From contig CM012955.1 of the NCBI GenBank assembly GCA_000181795.3, forward strand, positions 1,207,137-1,259,713: a DNA stretch of 52,577 nucleotides, in the 5' to 3' direction. The translations under genes were made by a program, and so were the position numbers. The stretch is from Trichinella spiralis. Its lineage: Eukaryota; Nematoda; Enoplea; Trichinellida; Trichinellidae. The notes under the pieces are model-generated. The model saw only the letters and a program-made list of their open reading frames with translations. It was not told the origin of the DNA and did no database searches. Shown here piece after piece: positions 23,116 through 34,988 of the stretch. Every line of letters begins with the position of its first letter. Within the stretch, counting starts at the first letter, position 1.

Positions 23116-26100
23116 TCACCTGCCTTGAGATGTAACAGAGCTTCCAGGGCCTCGGCTCAGTCTACTGGTTCCGTTCAAAGTATAGTAATTGTGCGGATCG
23201 TTCGGATAGGTTACGTAAGGCTTCGATTTTGAGTCATTATGCTGATAACGATTGTTGTTTGGAGTTCTGGATTGTAATGCGCCGTCGACGGCTCTGTTCC
23301 CATAGATACGGTTCCGCCATTCGCCGTAAGTAGTTGTATTTTTCGATTTATTCTGTTCTGCTGCCGTTGCACCAAACCCATCAGTACGAGCCGTTGTCGG
23401 TCTCGGTGGAGTTGGTGTTTTGTCGTGCGCTGTAACCGTGCTTGTATTGGAGTACTGATAGTGATGGTAGTATGGATACAAAGGAGCGCCCATCGGATAT
23501 GTTGGTGCGTAGTTGTAATTAACGTAGTGTTTCGCATTTTCACCTGACATCTGTGGAGGGTACTGAAACAATTGGATGTTAAATTTTGTATTTTTCATAA
23601 GTACTTTTTTAAAATCATCGTCATTCCATACAGATCTTACCATGACTTTCTTCTTTCGTGTTCCCATACGCCACAATATGTAAATAGTGAATATTATTGC
23701 TGCCAGAACGATCAATGATACAACCGCAATAATAATGTAGTTTCGAATTTCTTCTGCTGTTGGAGATTGATCCACTAAAATAAAAACGGAAACAATTATA
23801 CAATTCTGAACATTTCACATTACAATGCTTAACGTGTTGCAATTTCGACACTGTTCTGATCAATCTGAAAATTTTCTACTGGTCCTCTTCTCGCTGCTGG
23901 TAAGATTGTATCATACAGTTCATCTGTTGTAAGATGTCCATCTGATGTTAAAATCATGTCCACTTTGGAATCGCTGGTAAATGCAAAATATACATTATCC
24001 TGCCTATGTTCAATGGAAAAATAGTGTACCTTAAGCTTGACAAATGCACGTCAATATTTTCATCAAATTTCTTTCGGAAAACGCTGGCAATCTGAAATTA
24101 TTGCTATTAACTTTCATTGAAATTATTATTTTACAGCTTACCGCGTTCTCTAAATGAAGCAAAAGTTGCCGGTTCTGCTGTTCGTTTTTGCCAATCATTT
24201 CTTGAGTGAAATTATGATTCAAAACAGTAAAACGAAGTCGATATCGAGTTTGCTTTGACGTACTCAATGGTGCTTAATAAACAGTACAATCCTCGTGTGA
24301 AACGTGTTTCAGAAAGAAGTTTCGTTATTATTCAAATTTTACCATTGAATTCTGGTTGCTTTTTTTGAATTATCGTTCCATCTGAATGACAATGGCCCAA
24401 GCAAATTTGCGTCGCGGATCTTTCAGGAACATTTTGATGCATTTTCATACTTCCGTCGTCGTTGATTTCTCCACCATCGTAGGGGTACAAAAAGTAGACA
24501 CACTTTTCCAAGCTGATGTCTTTTGACATGTCGTCAGTTGTTAAAGCACGGAAAAAACGTGCTCTCAGTATTCCGTTATTGTAGGTGTAGTCAATGTCAA
24601 AAATATTCTGATTTTCATCAACCGTAGGCTCGCTGTAATCAGAAATAAAACGATCGGTAATTTCGATTTTTCCATCATCCAACACTGATATGATTACTGC
24701 ATCACTTCCAGCCTAAACATTTCAGTTCGAATGGAACTATTATTAACTTCGCAAGTAAACACTACTTCAAGAATTGATATTAATTATTATTTCAAATTGG
24801 AAAACGATCAGAAAATTTCAAATTCGTCTACGATTAAAATTACTGTTTACCATTTTTCCATTTTCAGAAAAACCTATTCCAGTCCAATGATTACGGGCAA
24901 TTTTTACTTTGAATGTAAATTGCACTTTCGGACCTGTTCGCTCCCATTGCACTTCATATTTACACGGTGCTGTCTCACCGCACGCCTTTGGATAAGTGAA
25001 TTGCCCACCGCAAATCGACTGCTGGTCATAAGATGGCTTTTCAAAAAAGTTTATCGACATAATGCCACTTTGGTATGTATTTGGTTGATACAATTCGTGA
25101 TGTTTGTAAAGCGATGCACTGTCCATATAATAATTGACATCCGCATCCGCAGCTGCTGGCTTAATCGTCCCTTTTGCCCAAAGCAAAGTCACCCGCTCAT
25201 CTCGAACAGGAGCCATAACATTGCTCGGAGAACTTAGTCTACGTCGAACAATGATAGTAGTTTGTGCATCGTTTTCATATCCAATGGCGGATCGAATTAT
25301 TTGATCAGTACGAGTTTCATTTTGCAATCCCTTCACTACTGCCTTGATATGACACTGATCATTGATAACAGAACCAATAATCACATCTGAGCATCCCAAA
25401 TACATCGGTGCTTGTGTATCTGTAAAAATTACCATTATAAAGTATTCATTCGTCTCATTTCGAAATGAAACGTTTCATCAAATGAACACATTACTTCTTC
25501 AGCAAAAAAAAGAATAACTGTTTTCAAATCATTCATACCTTGACGTTTATGACGAAAAGATGATGACGGAGGGCCTAAAAATTAACAATAAAAGTTCAAC
25601 TACAATATGCAACTGCAATTGTAATTGTAATACCAGTGCAAATACAAATAGGTTCAGAAGAGATCTGTGGAGAAAGTTTGTCGTGATATCCAATTGCTGC
25701 GCTTGGATTGAGGCGATCGACATCATTTGCTGCATTAATGCTTCCTCCACCGACTGGAAACAAGAAATACAAACATTCTGTAAGAGGCAAATCTTCTCGA
25801 TAGTCAGTGGTTGTTCTGTTTCGAGTAAACGTAATTGTTTGAACATCTCCATCAATCCTGCCTTCTACATCATAAATGTCCTGTTCTTTGTCAATGGCTG
25901 GCTGATGCTTGCCGTACGCAAATCGATCTGTTACAACACCCATACCATCATGCACCCATCCCATAATAATGTCGCTGTTGAGCTAAATTTAATTCCTTAA
26001 ATGGAGTGAGATTATTTTTGAACGTACCATTGAACCAGTTCTAGAAAAACCGATTCCAGTCCATCTGTCCAAATTTTTCGAGCTAATCTGAAATGTGACG

Positions 26101-27791
26101 CTGTCATCGTCAGAGTTGTATTTCCACTTTGCCATGTATTCACAGTCGTTGTTTGTACAGTCAGACGGATATTTGTATTCAGTTTGACAATTTTCTGAAA
26201 TGATCATTTCAAAAGGATAAACTTTTCCAAACGTCACAACTTCTGATTCATGATTTTCAACTTATAATATTGCATAGTTTAAATAATTGTTTCACCCCTG
26301 ATTTTCACTGATAAAAATATTTCAAAGATTCAGTTGTTTTTTTTTCAATATCTTCTTACATCTTGCACTCCCTTACTTTATACATTTAGTTCATTTTAAA
26401 TAGTTATTTATAAGTGAAATTTACTAGGCTATGTATTTTTAAAAAGTTTCATATTAAATTTTGTGCTAAAGATGCCAAATATGCATACTGTGATTTGTTA
26501 TAGTATGACAACTTTTCACGCAGACTTTCTTTCCTGAGAATTTGATAATAGAAGCCAGTTGAGAAATGCTTCCATCTCGGTCAAGTTTACCACCTTCGAC
26601 AGGAAATACCATGTAAAAACACTCATTATCAGTGAATTGAACGTCATTTAGAAAGTCCAACGTGGTCCGTGGTCTGCTAAAGGATGCTCGTAAAATTCCA
26701 TCTTCGTGGGATCCAAGTTCTCCGGCGACAATAACATTTTGTACAGAATCAGGAATCAACTCTTCCAGTCTTCCGTGCATGTCATGCACAGTCAATGAGC
26801 CATCTACACTTTTCACCATGATCATGTCCACATTATCCTGAATGTGAGATAAAAGGATAGCATTAATTTTGTCCAACTTCATCCAAGCATAAACAACTCT
26901 GTACCGCTCTTTGTTCGGAAGAAAATCCAATCCCCGTCCAAGAATTTGGTGTCAGTTTCGCTTCAATAGAAAATTCAATTAAGTCAGACTCTTCTGCATA
27001 ACTCCACGATGCACGATAAGTGCAATCAGTGGTACATGCTGATGGCCAGTGCATTTCACCGTAGCAATGTTCACTGGAGATGGTTGCTGAAAAGAAAAAC
27101 TCCATCAAAGCAGAACAATTAATTCATAATTTTACTCGATTGAAAAGCATTCGTTTCCAGAGGCAATTCCACCGATATGGTCATGTCAGTGATAAAATTA
27201 TTCGGTGATGGGCCAGCAGTGACTAATTTCGGCAATTCTGTTTCGAGTACTTTTCCAGAAAACACATCTAAATTTCTTCTACCTTCAGCTGTGATTATAA
27301 ATTTCGAAATGCAATGTCAGCAGCAAATAAAAGCATTTTATGTTTATTATTTACCATTTTTGGAAATATACAAGCACTAGTTAATTACTAATTGATGCTA
27401 TTGAACCAACATTCACTTATTAAGCTAACATTAAAAGATTTAGATGCTAAATATGATGATGACCGTTTTTTTAAAATAAAAGAATCAAAGTTGTGCAAAG
27501 TTATAAAACTTACCTTTACGTGAAAATTAAGAAAAAAATCTATGCAACATAAAGCATATGTAGAATGAAGCAGAATGCAAAGAAGCAAAGCAACTACAGA
27601 CGCTACTTTTATTTACCTGAAACGGCATCGGCGTTTGAACTTGCCATTTTGCCTTCAACTGGTACTACGTTTCCTGACTTGATTTGCCCGCTTTCGTCAA
27701 CCGTTTTGAATTCTTCGTAGTGATTTACTTCAGGAGGACAACGTTCTATCTCATCTTGTCAGTAAAATATACATATCAATGTTCAAATGGA

Positions 27792-27823
<32 letters not shown>

Positions 27824-30800
27824 ACGGCTCTTTACCATCCGGCTTCCAACCAACAGCAATCCAACTTCTTCCAGGATAGCGGATCACTATTTCAATTTCA
27901 TTTTGTTCCTAGAAAATAAAATTACCATACATCAATTTTCACTGGATCAACAAATCAAACCTCCAATATTCGCCAGTAAAATTTACTGTCCTTTGCAAAT
28001 GTTCTCTCTCGATAAAGGTTTGGATTTTTCATACTCAATTTAGCATCGCTCGAGTCTTGAAAAGCAACAAAAAAAATAATAATAATAATTTTGAAACAGT
28101 TTGAAAATAATTTTCCATACGCAAGTTGCATCTAGAACCGAACCAACCGGGATTGCAAAAGCACAAACTTTTGGGAAAAACGTTTTTTTCCAATCTTATG
28201 CACTGACCATTGCCACCACAATCTTCATCATTCCAACAATCATCTGCATTTCAAAGAGTGTATAATTTGAATTATTATTGAAATATTGTTGTCTTCAATT
28301 TTACCTTTTCTTAAATATTACAATAACAAACAATTCACTTGTATTTTATTAATATATTAATTATAATTTAGTAAATTGAATAACATATTTCATACGAACC
28401 TCTAAATTGGCAATACTGTCCATAGTAAAGGCGCTCACAACGACATTTACCATCAATCAGCTTACCGCGTGATGAGCAAGGTTGGACGTCAGCTGAAGGT
28501 AAATTTCTAATGAATCAACTTCAGCAAAAACAACAAAAATAATCCATTACAAGGAAAACCTACTTTTTTTAACCTGCACATCTGAACAAGAGGATTCGAA
28601 TTTTTGATTTGACGTGTAACCAAAAATACGCAAAAAGCAACTGATACAAGTCACGCTGTTCGGTATGAAAAGTTCAACGATATGCAATCTGGAACGACCA
28701 ATAATGTGATGAATAGAAATTTCAAAAGTCACCAGTTTATTTCAGAAACTTACAAAATTCCATGCTGTTCCTTGGTTCTAGCATTGAATGTATCGAATGT
28801 ATACGTTGTCTGGTGGTCGTGATCCACCAGTTCAAAAGTGATGTTCTCCTGTAGGGAAAGTAAATGAAGAAAAAGAAAATCAAGTTGCATTACTAACGAA
28901 CCACATGATTTCCGTCCCCAATCCATGTTATTGTCAAAGGTGATCCTGCTTCGACATCAGTAACAAAATCTATAAATATGTTCAATAAAAATATCAATTT
29001 ACAATAAAATGATTTCAACATAAACTCCAACTTATACACAATGTCAACTTGGAAAATTATGCAAAAAAACATACATGGATAATAATTGATAAGTTGATAT
29101 TACATTGTCATTATGGATTATTTACAATTACAAAAGAAATTATGATGGTGTTGATCAATTTCATAAATGATCATGGAAGAAAAAATTTTTTCCAATTCAT
29201 GACAGCTAAAACTGTCGTAATTGTATAAATGTTACATGTCAGGGTTGCAATTGAAAATTTCAGCTTTTTCGCATTGATGAAATTGAAAATATACGGCATA
29301 CAGAAGCCGAGAGAGAAAAGGAGAGGGGATTTCAGAGAAATTTTGACAAAAGTGCAAAAGTACATGTACAACAGCTGCTAAACTGCTTTGTGTATTGCTC
29401 AGGCCAAGGACACTGGCAACTGTTGCAACCTTGAATGGCATCAACACGACATTAATCACTTCAAAGTTTATACTAATTTTTTTAACAGTTCCACTTTTCG
29501 TGCAATTTACACTTAGAAAATTGAACACTCTCACCACATGCAACGGTTCTTTGAAAAAATGAATCAAATGTCAAAATATCACAAATGAATAATAAATAAG
29601 ATTGAATGGACGCTTGGATTTTTTGTATCATACAAATTGAACAACTTTTCCAATTGTGCAAATGTGTTCCATGTGATAAAAATAGAAACATGCGAAACAA
29701 GAGAACACAAGAGAAAGTTGCTGCAAATAGTAGTCTCTCCACAGACAGAACAACAGCTAGTCAAGACCGTTGACCACACGACCCCGCAACCAGTAAACTT
29801 TAATTACGACCATTACAATCACCGTGGAGCCAGTAGAAAATTTGCATAGAGTGAAAATCGATAACAAAAGTAGAAATGACAATGCGATTGGAAATTAGCG
29901 AAAATTGCTTCAATTAGCAACAAAAAGTGGAAAATCAAATGCCCATCATCATCATCATCATCATCATCATCATTGGCTGCTGTTTACTTTGGCGTAAAAT
30001 ATTTCAAACAACATTTCTCATTACATTTGCAATTACAGTATGAAAAATAATGATAATGGACAAATTGAAAATTGCCTGTGTGAAAAAGAAAATGTGCAAT
30101 TTTATTATTTGTTTCACGCTTCATGATGAAAAAAGAAACAAATTATCGATGAAGCCGAATAGCAATGGTTTAACTTGTTTATGAAAAACTAGTTGCAAGG
30201 AATTTCTCCAATTTGAAAAACAACAACACACCTTCTGCTCGGGAAATGGTAATTTCAACATGATTCACTTCAGGCATTATTTTGCAAGCGATGCACATTT
30301 ATCATCTCTCCATGCATATTCCAGCCAATCTCTCTCTTTCTCTTTTTTTCTACAGTAATTTAAATGTGCACCTCCCCACCCTCCGCGCCATTCATCCATC
30401 TTCCATCTAACTATTGGGTAAAATTCACAAACAAAAAACAATCTTAATATGGTTATTTGGCAAAAAAAAATTTTTGTGTCGAATGAAAAAAAATATATAT
30501 AAAATTCAATTGCCAAAAATCTCAGCAATCATGAATTACATTAAAATTATTTTTAGTAAAAATTTGCATATTGGTCCACTTCTGCCGGATTAGTTGAAAT
30601 GAAGTTTGCAAAAGTTTGCAAGAGAGAGAGAGAGAGAGGTCATCGTCCGTTTCAAGTGGACGCATTCAAATTTTCCCATCCAATCCATCAAACGGTAATA
30701 TGAATTTCCGTTTCATTTCTCAGGTCAATTTTGAGACTGCCAGTCAATCACTATTTACCAAGATGGGTACTTTTGAAATTTCACTGCAATTTTGTCAATT

Positions 30801-31316
30801 GCTTTGTTATTCAATTTCAATTTTGTGCAAAAGAAAAATTATCCATTCATCCATTGACGTTTGTGTAAACTAAATTTGTATAAACTTCAATTCTGACTGT
30901 AATGACGATCCCATCTATCATGGAAATTTAATAATTTCCAAAAATAATATATCACAATCAAATGCAACCTATTAATATTATCGTTGAAATTAATAACTCT
31001 GCGCCATTGAATGGAAAATTAATAAATAAAAGACTGAACTAGTTACTGCATCTACAGTAATAATTTGATTTGAATCTGGAAAAAATCCACTATGAATCAC
31101 ATTATGATAACAATTTTTCCACATAAAATGAAAGTGAAAGAAAAAGAAAATAGATTTACCTTTTTCAAAATGAGAAAAATCACAGGATGATGATATATCG
31201 GATAATGGTGCAAAGTCGAAAAATGGAAATCGTTCCGGAGGATAGATGAGCCGAATTGAAATGCCCAAATCAGCAAAGCAAGCTAACAACAGTAAGCTGA
31301 TTTTGACGATATTCAT
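23116..31316 (-). CDS. Type I membrane protein: EGF, multiple DOMON, SEA-like, TM
   Basis: Large cell-surface protein, exact orthologue not identified. The ATG at 31316 gives a clear signal peptide (KISLLLLACFADLG) followed by RLIYPPERFPFFDF. After a 2.2 kb intron come exons 28969-28902, 28848-28754 and 28688-28564 (a beta-rich, CUB-like region). Two EGF modules lie near 28490-28400 and 28245-28125 (CGGNGQC...CFCNPGWFGSRC). A first DOMON piece (WIAVGWKPDG) lies near 28050-27840, then a linker. Three fuller DOMON modules each carry the motif WTGIGFS, near 27090-26500, 26200-25600 and 25400-24350. A SEA-like module lies near 24270-23850. The last exon (about 23774-23116) holds the span YIIIAVVSLIVLAAIIFTIY and a 180-residue cytosolic tail with YPPQ, PTPPRP and many Tyr. 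DOMON domains bind haem or sugars. An extracellular redox or adhesion role is inference. Some internal exon ends are approximate. Confidence 0.8.
27792..27821. repeat. (AAT)n microsatellite in DOMON gene intron
   Basis: About ten AAT units close to the splice donor that follows the exon coding for WKPDG. Confidence 0.85.
29944..29973. repeat. (CAT)n microsatellite
   Basis: Ten perfect CAT units in the first intron of the DOMON gene. Confidence 0.9.
30621..30638. repeat. (AG)n microsatellite
   Basis: Nine AG units in the same first intron. Confidence 0.9.
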
Positions 31317-34300
31317 TCTTCTTGTTGTTGAATTTTTCCAAACTGTTAGCAAAGCTTCAAAGATGCAGTATTAATTTTGTAAAAACTTGCACAAACTTTC
31401 AAAATTTGACAAACTGCTTCCATACACCTGAATCAACCGTTCTTAAGTTATCGATTCAGCGGGGCGCCAGTGTACAGGAGGTCATCTAGATTTCAACTTG
31501 AACTGCAAACTAGAATGCGACACATTTGACAACTGCCAGGAGGCTCTTACACTTATTTGGGTCATCAACATCTCCACAACATATCCAACGACGATCATAT
31601 TTTATACACATTACTTTCTCTATCTTTTTCAATTCTAATTCTTCTTCTTCTTCTTCTTGTTTTTTTTCTTTTCAATTCTTCCAACATGCTTTTCCATTAT
31701 CAAATTCAATATGCAAATTCTCAAATCAAATACCACAACTGAAATCAACATGTCATATTTAAATTTCATAAATAATATTAAATCAATTAAGTAATAATTA
31801 AAGTACAAAACAAAAATTCACCGAAATGACATTCATCTATTATGCGAATGTTGAAAATTATCTACCAACTGTTTCGTACGTTTATTCAACGAAACTGTAT
31901 TCGCATGAAGAAAATAGAAAATGAATTTCATTTTCAAATATTTAAAATTATTCATTATTATTGATTTTTAAATTTCAACCGTTTTTACAACACTGACAAA
32001 TGAAAAAATCTGAATAAACTGCCTCACAATAGAACTACAGTTCGAATTGTTTGATCGAGATGTATTTGCATTTTCGGAATTCTATTTTTAAGCGTCGTCA
32101 ACAGTCCGCTTCATTATTTGCACACTTTTGTACAATAAACTACGAAAATTGATGCTTTCATTTAATCTTTCACGTAGTTCAGCTGGAAATGAATATTCAA
32201 CAGAGCAAAGCAATCTACTTCACCACCAACTAATTCAATAATTGCACACTATGAATACATTAATACCTACTTTATCTGCATGGCATGATTTGCATACGGT
32301 AGTCATGTATTATACGAAATGGACAATGGAATTGAAAATGTAGAGCTTCTAAATTCCGAAAAATACTTTTTCAAAACTTCTATACCATTTTTAATTTAAT
32401 TGAAAAACATTTTAAAATTTTCCTAACAAACTAATATCATAGTGCAAATGAAGTTAAAGTTCTTTTGTTAACGTCTCATTAAGCATCGATTTTTGGTATT
32501 CTACTTTCATACATTTTGTAATAGCACCTATATATGCATTAAGAAAAAGAGCAATGAATAATTACATGAAACTCAGTGTAAAAACTTGTCTGAAAGGTAT
32601 CGTAGGGCAGATGATTTGGAAAATTTGAATTTCAAAAATAAATACTGAGGAATCATTGCGGAACTGAAGCAAAAGAAATTTTAAATTTCAAAACAGAGTA
32701 ATGAATTTCAGATGATGTAAACCGTTCAAAAAGTGCGCACTAATGTATATTGGGATTAAGAGAACAATTCTTGACCGCTCAAAAACATCAAAATGAAAAT
32801 GAACAGTGCGCATTTCAAACAGTGAACCAAGCGCAGATTATTTTAGCTATTCAACTATTGAACTTAGTAGAGCCGTAAATATTATTACTAGTCGACGTAC
32901 ATTTAATTAGACATTAAATAAGCGTTGAGTAATTGCAATGAAAATGCAAAAATAATTTGAGAACCACAAAATGATGACGTAGCGACGTCAGTGCAAAGCA
33001 GCAGGATGAATTAATCAGAAATGCATTGAAAAGATATGATCTAACCGATAATTAAATATTCATTATTAAACATAACAATTTAATTTCTAACCATTACGTA
33101 TTGAGAAAGTTTCCTCTGTTTATGAAGTAAACATGTCTTTCATACACACGGACAGATGTATATTGAAGTAGCTGTTAAATGTTTTCTCTTATTCAGCAAT
33201 GATGTTTAATTTTGTGAAAGTAAAAATCCAAATAACGAATGCAGAAAATTTTGCATTGTCAAAACTTAAATAAATAAATAAATAAATATATGTATGCATT
33301 GTTTTTCAGAATATAATGCCTAATTGAACTAACTAAACAAGCATCTTTTTCCATTTACTACAGTGTTTAATTTTGTCTTACTCTTTCGCAATTGAGAAAA
33401 TATTTACCCCAGAACAAATATACTCACTGAAATCTTTCGTTGTTACAAAGTATTCGTGCTCTTAATCTTGACTACCGTTACAGTGATCATCATTTCAAGT
33501 CAGTTACGTTGTAATTGTCAAAAATAAATGTGCCAGAAGTGAAACTATAAAGTAAAAAGTAAAAACAATGACATTTGATATCAGTTTAATTTTACTTTCT
33601 CCTCGCTTGTGAAATAAATTTATCGTTAAGAACATCCCGAATCGAGAATTTTTCGGAAAGCACTTGCTCAGTCAAATTGCGGCTTTCATACATACCAAAA
33701 CAGTGTTGTTAGAGTATACGTTTTTTATGTCAAATTCCTTTTTTGAAAATCAGGTAGCACTATTAAATAAAAATTTCATCACTAAGCAACTGATTGTTTC
33801 TTGATGTTTCACATAGAAAATAGATTATAAAGGGAAAATAATTAATTTATTATACATAACGCATAAATAAAAATGCATTATTTTACATTTGATTTACTGT
33901 AATTTAAAAAAAAGCATCAATCTGACAAAAGTTGTTATAGAATTTATTAATTTATGCAAGTAATGTTAATAATACCATAAATTATGTTTCAAATATTTTC
34001 ATTTTGTCATTATAAGACAGATTACAATGACACAGTTTTACAAAGAATCGTGATGCAAATAAAATTGAAAATTTTCAACGTATAAAATACCTTGTTAAAT
34101 TATATAACACCAATTTACAACTCTCTTTCAAAAATTATCATAGTAAGAGTTTGTACTCATCCCGTAGGCTGTATTTAAAATCGTATAATTTCTATGGAAT
34201 GCAAAAATTACCAATGTGTTTAAAATGCAAAAAAAAATTTTTTAATTAAAAATAAACATCTTCTTAATTTTTTATATTAATTTTATTTGTTATTTTATCT

Positions 34301-34414
34301 CTTAAGCCACATTTTTCAATACGTTCTTGTGGTAGATTGACATTAATAAAATCTACCTGACTATCATTATTTTCCTTATTAAACCGTGGCGTCGGCGTTT
34401 ATTCAGTCAGTGAG
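31317..34414. other. Gene-free AT-rich region left of the miRNA cluster
   Basis: No exon with family features was found on either strand. The left end should hold the promoter of the DOMON gene. The right end may hold the promoter of the miRNA transcript. An inverted repeat lies at 32731-32813 and a small TGACGT-AGCG-ACGTCA palindrome near 32974. Confidence 0.5.
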
Positions 34415-34498
34415 AGTTGTTTGGTCGTGCTGAATGGCTTGGTGCTTGTTTGTTTTGGCAAACCGGATTCGGATCAATTCAGCACGTTTAATTGAAAC
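34415..34498 (+). ncRNA. Pre-miRNA-like hairpin A, no known family
   Basis: The arms CGTGCTGAAT (34426-34435) and ATTCAGCACG (34477-34486) pair perfectly over ten bases. A second stem GTTTG/CAAAC closes a 6-base loop, and the segment between has several G-U pairs and small mismatches. The lower stem continues weakly outward. Size and shape suit an animal miRNA precursor. Neither arm matches a seed I can recall. The hairpin lies about 50 bases upstream of a hairpin with a known seed, which is the main reason to take it seriously. Confidence 0.55.
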
Positions 34499-34542
34499 AT
34501 TTATACGTCGTTTACGTCCCTTGAATTGGCTTCTTCACTGAC

Positions 34543-34620
34543 GTTGAACAGAACCAAGAAGTAGTACGAGCGTAACTAGGTTTAACGTGTTACCCGTATC
34601 TCTTCTTGGTTCTGTTTGAC
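34543..34620 (+). ncRNA. miR-51/miR-100 family precursor, hairpin B
   Basis: A 13-base perfect stem is formed by CAGAACCAAGAAG (34549-34561) and CTTCTTGGTTCTG (34602-34614). It continues inward with GTACG/CGTAT and GTAAC/GTTAC, and outward for about six more pairs, ending in a loop of about 12 bases. The 3' arm carries the predicted mature RNA at about 34591-34613, starting UACCCGUA. That is the miR-51 family start (seed ACCCGUA), shared with miR-100/miR-99. In C. elegans mir-54, -55 and -56 also carry it on the 3' arm. The mature RNA should repress mRNAs with UACGGGU sites. No expression evidence is available here. Confidence 0.85.
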
Positions 34621-34673
34621 TGTCACAATATCGGCAAAAGCGTTATGTGATTTGTTATTTTATACAAGTGGAA

Positions 34674-34735
34674 TGGTAAGTTGAGCTTCACTGGAACAAT
34701 TTCACTTTAGCCTAGCAGTGGAGCACCGGTTGCCA
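34674..34735 (+). ncRNA. Pre-miRNA-like hairpin C, no known family
   Basis: GCTTCACTG (34685-34693) pairs with CAGTGGAGC (34716-34724). After a few mismatches TGGTAA (34674-34679) pairs with TTGCCA (34730-34735), leaving a loop of about 22 bases. The roughly 20-base imperfect stem is within the range for a miRNA precursor. It sits between hairpins B and D in the same orientation. Neither arm has a seed I recognise, and it lacks ACCCGUA. Confidence 0.5.
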
Positions 34736-34907
34736 GAGTGAACGTATTACTGGCGGAAATCTGAAAAGGATTGGCATCATTTCAAAAATGTTTCGTATTT
34801 AAATGTTATACATTGATATAATATATTTCAGGGTATTTCCTATTACTAGGGTTGATTTGGTAAAAGAAAAACAGAAAAACTTGGTCAAGAAAGAAATTCG
34901 TCGAAAG

Positions 34908-34988
34908 ATTTGAATTATACCTAAGAAGTTAATACGAGTAGCTAGCAATGAAACGCAACCCGTATTTTCCTCTTAGTCTTAATTCATC
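34908..34988 (+). ncRNA. miR-51/miR-100 family precursor, hairpin D
   Basis: The stem is built from GAATTA/TAATTC (34912-34917 with 34980-34985), then a 3x3 internal loop, CTAAGA/TCTTAG (34921-34926 with 34971-34976), AATACG/CGTATT (34931-34936 with 34961-34966) and GTAGC/GCAAC with one mismatch, closing a loop of about 12 bases. The predicted mature RNA on the 3' arm, about 34957-34979, starts AACCCGUA, identical to the first eight bases of miR-100. Its 3' part differs from that of hairpin B, so the two are old paralogues rather than a recent copy. Confidence 0.82.

Larger units (their letters stand above)
20441..23172. repeat. Tandem duplication, unit 2
   Basis: Right copy of the direct repeat. 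The left part matches unit 1 at an offset of 2518; after the stop codon the offset becomes about 2725, because its gene is 207 bases longer. It runs into the functional last exon of the DOMON gene, which shows where the original unit ended. Confidence 0.9.
28970..31155. other. Large first intron of the DOMON gene
   Basis: About 2.2 kb between the signal-peptide exon and the next coding exon. It holds a (CAT)n and an (AG)n repeat and AT-rich sequence. Several open frames of 60-110 codons occur on both strands (for example 29232-29567), but none shows splice sites plus family features. It may hold enhancers; nothing specific is seen. Confidence 0.5.
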
